Source: Rhinopomastus cyanomelas
Taxonomy: Eukaryota > Chordata > Aves > Bucerotiformes > Rhinopomastidae
Reading direction: 5' to 3'
DNA length: 64,000 nucleotides
NCBI GenBank assembly: GCA_013400115.1
Contig: VXBP01002323.1
Span: forward strand, 1-64,000
Shown here: in pieces, positions 56,147 to 64,000 of the stretch
Layout: every line of letters starts with the position of its first letter
How positions within the stretch are numbered: position 1 is the first letter of the stretch
Translations under genes and position numbers: made by a program
Notes under the pieces: generated by a model
The model's input: only the letters and a program-made list of their open reading frames with translations
Told to the model about the DNA's origin: nothing
Database searches by the model: none

Positions 56147-56335
56147 TAAGGAAAAACTTCTTTACAGTCACGAAGTGCTGGAACAGGCTGTCCAGAGAGG
56201 CTGTGGAGTCTCCTCTGGAGATACCCTAATCCTGCCTGGATGCCGTCCTGTGCAATGTGCTCTGGGTTTTGGAGGGGTGGTTGGACTTGTTGATTTCCGG
56301 AGGGCCCTTCCAATTCTGTCGAGCCTGTAATGTCG
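56147..56335 (+). mobile_element. CR1 3' end, right part of the copy split by the LTR
   Basis: AAGGAAAAACTTCTTTACAG, GTGCTGGAACAGGCTGTCCAGAGAGGCTGTGGAG and the tail near GAGGGCCCTTCCAATTCTGT complete the CR1 begun at 54828. It ends about 330 bp before the UBE2R2 start codon. Confidence 0.85.
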
Positions 56336-56339
56336 CGTC

Positions 56340-57150
56340 TTCTCCTGCAACAGCCCACTCACCGGTGTAACCACCGGAACGCGACAGCTCCGGGGCCCGC
56401 GTGGCGCAGACAGGTCCCTCCCACCGCGCCCGGGCGCGGAATGTGGCGCTGCACCGTTAACGGCGCCGGACGGGGCGGGGCGCTGCGCGCTGAGGTCAGC
56501 GGCGCCGTCACAAAAGGAAGTGGTGGCCGCGGTGGCGGGGAGGGCCCGCGGGGCAGCGGTGGAACAGGGACTGCGATCGCGAGCAGCGGCAGCGGCAGCA
56601 GCAGCAGCGCGGGTTGGCGGCGGCGTTGGGGGGGCGGCGGCGGTGGGGGCCGCGCCGCGCCATGGCCCAGCAGCAGATGAGCAGCTCGCAGAAGGCGTTG
56701 ATGCTGGAGCTGAAGTCGCTGCAGGAGGAGCCCGTGGAGGGTTTCCGCATCACCCTGGTCGACGAGTCCGACCTCTACAACTGGGAGGTGGCGATTTTCG
56801 GACCCCCTAACACCCTCTACGAGGGCGGGTACTTCAAGGTACGGCCTGTGCCCGTCACTGCACGCGGAGCCTGCGCACACGGACCCGACGCCCCGCCGGG
56901 CCTCTCTTTGTCGGGCTCGGAGGGCCCCGGTGGGGCCGCGGGAGGGGGTCGAGGCCTGCTAGAAGCGGTAGAGGGTGGCTTGGTGCCGTGTGGAGCTGGG
57001 CTGGGGCCTGCTGGGCCTCCCCGCACCACCCCCAGCCATGCACTGTGGGGACAGGGGGCCGCGCTGCAGCCCTCCCCGTGCTCCTGTTTCCCCGTTTTAG
57101 CCCCAGAGAAAGGTAGGTGCCTCGTGGCGAGGTGCGGGTTGGTCCCTTGC
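56340..57150 (+). promoter_or_regulatory. UBE2R2: UBE2R2 CpG island and promoter
   Basis: GC-rich DNA dense in CpG starts directly after the CR1 tail and surrounds exon 1. It has GGGGCGGGGC-type Sp1 boxes (near 56470), no TATA box near a likely start, and a GGC/AGC-rich 5' UTR. It fits a housekeeping promoter. The 5' side is abruptly limited by transposon sequence. Confidence 0.8.
56662..56838 (+). CDS. UBE2R2: UBE2R2 exon 1 (E2 ubiquitin-conjugating enzyme R2, CDC34 family)
   Basis: A 59-codon first coding exon begins MAQQQMSSSQKALMLELKSL, includes EEPVEGFRITLVDESDLYNW and ends YEGGYFK. It is followed by the donor GTACGG. It matches vertebrate UBE2R2 almost residue for residue; position 7 is Ser where human has Thr. 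This exon carries the first helix and first strands of the UBC fold; the catalytic Cys and acidic tail lie in later exons outside the window. UBE2R2 partners cullin-RING (SCF) ligases to build Lys48 chains. The ATG at 56662 has a good Kozak context (CGCCATGG) and fits the family N-terminus; an in-frame TTG at 56614 can be ignored. No lesion is visible. Confidence 0.95.
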
Positions 57151-60100
57151 ACTCCAGGCTGTATCTGGGCGCTGAACTGTGTGTGTGGGTCTGAAAGGAG
57201 GGGGCTTCCCCACCAGCTCGCAGTAGAGTCTTTGCAGGAGGATCCAACTCTGGACCAACCCAGTGTTCTCCTCAAAACTTAACAGGTTACAGGACTCTTT
57301 CTCATGGTTTTTCCTATTTATATTTTCTTCTCCTCCAGACTTTTGAAAGGTAGACTTCAAAGTGCTACAGCAAAGTGTGATTGGTGAAGGCGGATAAATG
57401 CTTCTAGTTCCTCTCTCAACCTCCCAGTTAATCCAAAACAACTTCGTAGTTGTTCTTTTCCCTCTTGTAGGTATAGTAAGCAAGAAATCTGGCACTGCTG
57501 TCCCAGAAAGGAAGGGAAAGGAGCAGACTTTTAAGTTCTCAAAACAAATAGAGGTGAATGAGGAATTACAGTTTTTTCCTAAAAGAAGGTATTAAAAAGC
57601 CTTGGTGCCAGCAAAAAAAAAGTAGCAGTGGGCACTTGATGTTTGCTTGGTCTCTGGCAAAGCATTGTCCCCATTCAGCTTGCTTCTGTCAGGAGTTAAC
57701 TGTTTTAGTTGTCAGCGAGTCTTCCATTTCATGCCCTTTGGCTTCAGTCAAACTGATAAAAAGTTAGTATGATCTGTTTGCTTGGCTAACATGCATCTTT
57801 GGTGCTTTTTGGCCTCTCTAGGTCAAAGTTTAAGAGCTTGGTTCCACAAAACCAAAATAACTTGTAGCTTGGGGAATAATAGATTTAAGTCACATTTAGT
57901 TTGACCTCATTGTTTTGAAGGAAAGGAAGGCTTTGGCACAAGGGTTGCCTTTTGTAATGAGTTGGCTGGCTTACTCATGTAGGTGTGATAGGTGTATTCT
58001 TAGACTCACATCCATTATTACTTATTCAGGAAGTTGCTCTAGTCTTTGGTTGGTAACTGGGTCATTCTTACATTCGGATGGTTTGCTGGCCTCTTCCTGC
58101 ACTTAGGTTACTCATTTGTTTTTAAAAAAAAATCACGATGGGTCAAAATATTTTTGTGTGTTTGGGGACCACTAGTCTGTATATTTGCAGTTTTTCCTGG
58201 AAAGAAGCTGAAGCAGCCTGTGAAATAATCTGGAGTTGCGTAGACTTAGGCAAGGCTGGCTGTTGCCTTACCCCTTAGTATTGGGAATGTGCTCTTTTCT
58301 TTCGATATTTGATGTCCTTGAACTGTTGTGCCTTTTAGGTACTTCTGGCTGATGCTGTGAGACTTATTTTGAAAGCTGGAGACTAAGGTCTCGTGATCTG
58401 TTTAACACTCCACACAGGAGGATTTTCCTGTATGATGTCTTTCATATGTTCTTTCACACTCATCTTTCCATCAAGAAAAGACCAGTGTATGATGGATTTT
58501 TGTTTTGGTAGTGTGTGATATTTGTGCTGCCTAACTTCTGAGCCACTGGAAAGGTGGTCTTAGACTCTGAGTCTGTCAGTAGGGAAGAGTCCTGAATGTC
58601 CTGGGTGTTGATTTCTTTGCTTGCTTTGTATTGAGCCTTCATACAAACGTGTACGTAAGTTAGACTTGGCTTACTTGATTGCTTAGAGATAGGATTAATA
58701 CTGTAAACTGTATTTGGTGGGGTATTTTCACAGTATATGCAGAGTCAACAATATGTCAGATCAGCATTTGGTTTATTTTTCATATTTCTTGGCTTCATGA
58801 AATACCTAGTTTTATGGTTTCTTTGTGTTTTTAATTTCCTAAGATGAGTTACGCAGGGTTAGAAATCTGCCATTACAGGATATAAGTTACTTTAAAACTT
58901 TGTGGCAATGACAGAGTGTGTGTTTTCTTCCACTAGAGTTGAGGTTTAATGGTAAGAACTGGGTGGAAAGTAAAAAGACTTCTAGTTAAGCTTGAGTGTA
59001 TATATTTTGAGGGGAAAACAATATTTAATGTGACTGTAATAACAAGGTGTTAGTGATTGTTTGGGAATACAGATGCTTGATGTGTTCTCATGGAGCTTGT
59101 AGAATCAGCTTTTGGCATCCTATTTGTTCTCAGAGAAACGCAGCCTGTCTTTCTGAGTTGTTGAACTAGCTGTATGAACTGAAATGAGGAAAGGGCTCTC
59201 TGCACTTTCTTGACTTGAGCTACTGCTGTTAAAAGCTGGTTCCACATTTCAACAGATTCTGGTTTCAGTTGCTAATCCTGTAAGTAGCATTTGAAGCAAA
59301 AAACAAGGCCCCCTGAATGTTGAAATTGTGGGTTATTGATACCTTAGTGCTGGCTGTAGTGAAGTCAGGGACTTCTCAAAAATCCAATCATAGCAATTAA
59401 TGTTTTATCAACTAGTACAGCATGCTCATATACGCTGCAGTACCTCATGGTTGAGGACAGGACCTCCCAGCTAGCTGGAAGGGGCAGGAGTCTTTAGGAG
59501 TAACCACTGTGTGAAGAGCAACTTGCAATAGCAAGGGATAGGAGCAGTCCTGAGCCACAAGCCCCACCATGCAATTGGTTGAAGGTACACATGTACAGTG
59601 GAGGTTATATCAACCTGTCATACCCAGTCATACTGAATTACTACATCATGTTTTGGGCACCTTTTTGCTTAAACTCAAAGAAGGAATGGAACTGACATGC
59701 ACTGGTTACCTCTTACTCATGGCAGGCAAGACAGACATAACTCAGGGTGGTTAATGTTAAGTCAAAGAGGTCCAGTGATAAAAGCAAGCATTTCTACCTC
59801 AGCTGCTGTCAGCAAGAAAGTGCTGGTTTGAGTAATCCTTCTGGCAGAATCAGCTGTGTTAGGCTGCAGGTATTTGACTGAAATAGGTGAACTTGAATTT
59901 TGGCCTTTGACTCATTCACAGTTTAAGGATGAAAGATGAGTGGTAGAACTTGTGTGTTTAAGATGCTGAGTTGCTCACAGTTGATTCAGTAACTAAGTAT
60001 TTTTGAGTGGCAAAGAATATTTTTGTTTGTTTGTTTTGTCCTAATGAAGTGCTTCATGGGCAGGTCAGACAGTGCTGGTTGCTTATTTCTTAGGTCATCC

Positions 60101-61177
60101 AGGAAGGATGTGGTGTGATAAGGCAGGTCTCCATAGGGCTATGCAGTAGTTTTGAATTGCTCTGGAAATTATGGGAATGTGTTTTTCTGGTTTAACAGAC
60201 AGTGCCTGAGTGGTAAAGAATCAGCTTGTGCTGGAATTTGCAGAACTGCATATGAGCAGTTCATCAGTTATGCCTTTATGTGTTAGCATCTTGGCTCAGC
60301 TGAGAGGGTTCTTCGCTAGACATCAGAACTTCCTTGCCTTCCTTGCCAGAACTTTAGTTCCAGCTGCTGATATTTAAATGGGGATCACATACAACAATGG
60401 TTATTGGTGATAATGACTGCTGATTGGGATGGATTTGAGTGGCTGAGAGTTGTGCATGGTGGAACTTTTCACTGTTTTAGGTGACCCTAGATGGGTGTCT
60501 CTGCTGTGAAGTCCAGTGTCTGTCTTTGATACTGCCCTTAGAGCCCAAAGTTTGAGAAACCTCTGCCTGATGTTGCTGAAGGAATGTTTTCAGGATGCTT
60601 ATGGCATTATCAGGAAGTGGTTCCTGACATCTTACTCAAAGACCTGCATGTCTGGTGCAACTGCACATTGATATAAGAGCTTTTGATTGTATTTAAAAAG
60701 GGAAATTCTTGACGTCTCTGTAGTTGAATGGTATTCTTGTGCTGGGAGCCAACCTTTCAGGGTAGATGCAGGTAAGAAATTTATACAAATAGAGACTTCA
60801 TTATTGAGCATGCATTGCTGCCCAAAAGCATGGTTTGACCAAGTACACTGTCAAGAATTGTGTTTAATGTAGAGCAAAAACCAATATGAAAAGCTCCTTC
60901 AAAAGTGATTTGGGATGGCTAGATGAAAATTGATACACTTAAGAAGAAAGGAAACAATTAACAGCATTGTTAGAGTTGCTCTTTGATTGTTCTTGTTTCA
61001 TACTGTATTTCTGATACTTGAAAGCTTTGACACATAAGTTGGAGGAGGCCTGGGAAAACCTCTCGAGCATTAGTTGTTTTTTTCCAAGTAATTTGGGGGC
61101 TAAATACTTTTAAAGCATTGTTTTCCTTGCTTTTTGTAACTCATTAACCTTGTGCTGTTTAAGATTCCAAGTTGTAT

Positions 61178-61283
61178 CTCACAGAATCATGGAATCATTG
61201 GGGATTGGAAGGGATCTTGAGAGATCATCTAGTCCAATCCCCCTGCCACAGCAGGATCACCTAGACCAAGTCATACAGTCAGT
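61178..61283 (-). mobile_element. CR1 tail, minus strand, in UBE2R2 intron 1
   Basis: TCACAGAATCATGGAATCATTGGGGATTGG...CATCTAGTCCAATCCCCCTGCCACAGCAGGATCACCTAGACCAAGTCATACAG is the reverse complement of a CR1 3' end. It belongs to the same subfamily as the 44.2 kb element but is only about 100 bp long. Confidence 0.9.
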
Positions 61284-61612
61284 TAAGGTTAGAAGGGACT
61301 ACAGGATCATCCAGTTCCAACTTCCCTGCCATGGGCAGGGACACCCCACCCTAGATCAGGCTGGTCAGAGCCTTATCCAGCCTGGCTTTAAATACCTCCA
61401 GGGATGGGGCCTCCACCACCTCTCTGGGCAACCCATTCCAGGCTTTCACCACTCTCACGGTGAAGAACTTCCTTCTCGCATCCAGTCTAAATTTACCTAT
61501 CTCCAGCTTTGTTCCATTGCTCCTAGTCCTGTCGCTACCTGACATCCTAAACAGTCCCTCTCCAGTTTTTTTTTGTAGGCCCCCTTCAGATACTGGAAGG
61601 CCACTATAAGGT
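61284..61612 (-). mobile_element. Second, older CR1 3' end, minus strand
   Basis: A different subfamily tail (GGTTAGAAGGGACTACAGGATCATCCAGTTCCAAC) is followed by coding remnants on the minus strand: SDRTRSNGTKLEIGKFRLDARRKFFTVRVVKAWNGLPREVVEAPSLEVFKARLD. The younger tail next to it appears to have inserted at its end. Confidence 0.88.
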
Positions 61613-64000
61613 CACAATGTTTTTCCAAGTGGTTTCTTTTGATTTCAAAGAAATATATGGGATTTTTGTCAGAGCAAGAAACTGATAGATAACTTAGAGA
61701 CAACTGATGGCAAGAGTGAGTGCCATCTTCAAAAGTTTGGTATTGTAGGCTGCTTCCTAGAAAGCTGAAAATTTAGCAATTAGAAGTTAAGGTGTTCAGA
61801 ATAGTGGAGGTGGTAGAACATTTATGTCCACGAAAGTAGTCCTTGGTGTCAAGGGGTAAAATATATAGTACCTGCAGCACAGAAGCTGCCTTCTGCAGGC
61901 CTCTCTGTTGCAAGGTGCTACAGAGTTTATCTATGTACTTCTATTTTTGTTGCCTTCAGGTATCTTTGATCCTAATAAGGAGAGGTTTGATACAGTAAAG
62001 TGATATGGAATTGTGAGTGAACAGATTCTGGAGTTTCTTGCTCTGGAACTGAACTTATCACATTCAAAACAGTTTATCTCCAAAGACAGAGCTGTCAAGG
62101 TGTTTGCAGGCAGGGAGGCAAGAAACATCTGATGTTGGCTCACTGATTGTAAGCACAGTTATGATCTCTAACTCTCATTCTGGGGAATACCTGACTGAAC
62201 CTTGCTCTGCTCTTGCATTTCATTTCTTGTGCAGTTACATCTGTAGACACCCGACACAACTCACCCAGTCTGTAGACTGTTTTAGACAGCAGTCTGTTCT
62301 CAGCAGAGAATGGGCAACGTAATGATGGTAGCTAGCTCCCAGTCCTTTTACCAAGGGCTCCCCTGATCCAGGTGGGGTTATCATGTATTTTAAGAAGTAC
62401 AGATAGTGATTTCTAGTTTTGATACGGTCTAGAAATACAAGGTCATGGGCAGTTACATTCTGTTCTATGGCAGGAGAGCTGCAGTACAGCCCACCTCTGC
62501 CATTGGAATAAAAGTGGAAAGTTCTTCATTTGGAAAGATTGAGCACTATCAGTTGATGTAATTCTTCCATTGTATGACTGTTTCCATGAGTTTGCATGGA
62601 ATGATCCTTGGATAGGTATATGAAACAACATGACTTTTTTGGATAACTGTCAATGATTAAAGCTTGGCTGGCCACTGGACAATTCACAGATGCTCTCAAT
62701 CTTCCCCCATCTCAGAAAGGGAAAAGAAAGGGAATAAGAGAGGAAAAAGTAACAAAAGATAATAAAGTTAATAAGAAAAGGAATTATGTACAAGTATACA
62801 CAAAACCAATACTGAACTTCCCCAGAGCCTGTGTTGGATTCAGGAGCTTATGAATTTTGGCACAAGATTTGGTGAGAACTGTTTCTATCAGAGCAAGTCT
62901 AAGCAAGAGCCTTTCTGCATACTATCTCTTAGGTAGGAAGTCTAAACTTTGAGTGCTCTTGCTTCTAGAAATATATGCTGTCTGCAGAAACATGCTGATA
63001 ACTTCAGACAGTGCAGTCACTGAGGGGAATTGTAGCTGAGAAGTAAAAGAATGGAGAATTTGTTCTGCTCTGTATTGTTGCTCTCCTGGTTAGAGGTAAA
63101 GAACTGTGCCTCTTAATTTTTTTGCCTGCCTCTTCTGGGGGTGATAACCAAAAGCTTGCAGGTAGCCTGTAAACTGTGAAGGCTTCCAGTACTGTGGTGA
63201 TGTTATGCATGAGTGTGGAACCTGTAACTTCTCAAAAAGTTCAATGTGCTTTTCCGTTGCTGTTTCTGAAGTAGCTCCATGCTGTTTCACACAGTGATAC
63301 AGTCACATCAGTATCTTCCTGTTTTGCTTGTAGAGGGTGTGAAACACCAGAAAAAACAATGCTTGCTGAGCTTTAATGTTTGATAAGCAGTTTGACAGTG
63401 TGGTTTATGGCCGCTGTCAGGTGTTGATACTAATGAATAGTATAGTCTAAACTGGAAATGTTTTGTTAAGTGTAACGGAGTTGAAGGTGGAAATGTAGCA
63501 GTTGCAGATGGACTGCAGTGTGGATGAAGTCCTGCAGCCAAACCTTGCAGTTTGATCTATGTATGATCAGATATGTGCATACAAAGATGCACGAAATTGT
63601 CTTGCTGTTTCTAGAGCACTACTTCATTTTTAAAACCTTGCTGTTTTGTGGCATTACGAGTTGCACAAATTGCAGTTAATCTTTTTAAGCTTTTGCAACT
63701 TACTGAGAATGGGTCATTTCACTAGGCTAGTTTAATAGCAATAGCATTGGCATTGTGTGCCTTCTCGTGTTGAGCCTAATTGCCTGATAGACTGCCCATC
63801 TTTGTGTTTTCTGAAATATTTAAAATGTGTAAATATTTGCTCAAAGTGATACTGAATTGGGATATATATATAGGACATTTTGGAGTTGTGCTTGACTGGA
63901 AGAAATGTAACTGAAAGGCATCCTAAATGCATTTTTAATGTAGGCTATCACCTGGAGGACAAGGGTGGTGTAAAAGGAATGTCTAAAGTGGGTGACACTT

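Larger units (their letters stand above)
56839..64000 (+). other. UBE2R2: UBE2R2 intron 1 (continues past the window)
   Basis: From the donor GTACGG onward I find no second UBE2R2 exon (the next should start with the HIKFPIDYPYSPP-type region), which fits the long first intron of this gene. Apart from the CR1 ends at 61.18-61.61 kb it looks unique, with short chance frames on both strands. No RNA gene or host exon was recognised. Confidence 0.75.

Noticed and set aside
56614..56661. Upstream in-frame start (TTG) for UBE2R2
   Set aside because: Not an ATG; the known protein starts at MAQQQM, at 56662.
56359..56880. 173-codon Pro/Arg-rich minus-strand frame
   Set aside because: Antisense shadow of the GC-rich UBE2R2 exon 1 and 5' UTR.

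Overview
This is a vertebrate, almost certainly avian, genomic window. It is saturated with 5'-truncated CR1 LINEs carrying the bird-type CR1 3' tail (ATTCTATGA-like 8-mers), which together make up very roughly a fifth of the sequence. It also holds retroviral-type LTR material and two host loci in a conserved vertebrate order. The CR1 load would fit a CR1-rich bird lineage or a sex chromosome; I cannot name the species.

Layout. 0.4-3.5 kb: a CR1 whose ORF1 is split by a second CR1. 3.5-20 kb: no recognisable gene; scattered CR1 ends, a CR1 with a 480-N gap at 15.4-15.9 kb, and a cluster of small hairpin repeats near 19.3-19.7 kb. 21.1-28.2 kb, minus strand: a multi-exon NOL6 locus (nucleolar protein 6, an SSU processome component). 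It keeps its introns and exon order but carries at least four frameshifts, three in-frame stops and two damaged splice sites, so it is an unprocessed pseudogene. 28.1-28.65 kb: a CpG island at its 5' side, with an unidentified plus-strand open exon beyond it at about 28.95 kb. 29-44 kb: no gene found; two near full-length copies and one fragment of an LTR-like repeat, and a pentanucleotide microsatellite. 44.2-46 kb: a young CR1 with an open 564-codon frame covering the whole reverse transcriptase. 46-56.3 kb: dense nested CR1s, two near-identical sequence duplications joined at Ns (possible assembly artefacts), and a clean 503-bp solo LTR. 56.34-57.15 kb: CpG island with exon 1 of UBE2R2 (E2 ubiquitin-conjugating enzyme, CDC34 family), intact. 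56.84-64 kb: UBE2R2 intron 1.

Reading as a whole. In human 9p13 NOL6 and UBE2R2 lie in this same order and these orientations, and in birds this segment is on the Z. A dead, intron-containing NOL6 beside an intact UBE2R2 exon, in very repeat-rich DNA, is what a W-chromosome gametologue segment would look like; to my knowledge UBE2R2 is among the genes kept on avian W chromosomes. This is inference. A Z-linked or autosomal duplicate is the alternative, and sex-specific read depth would decide.
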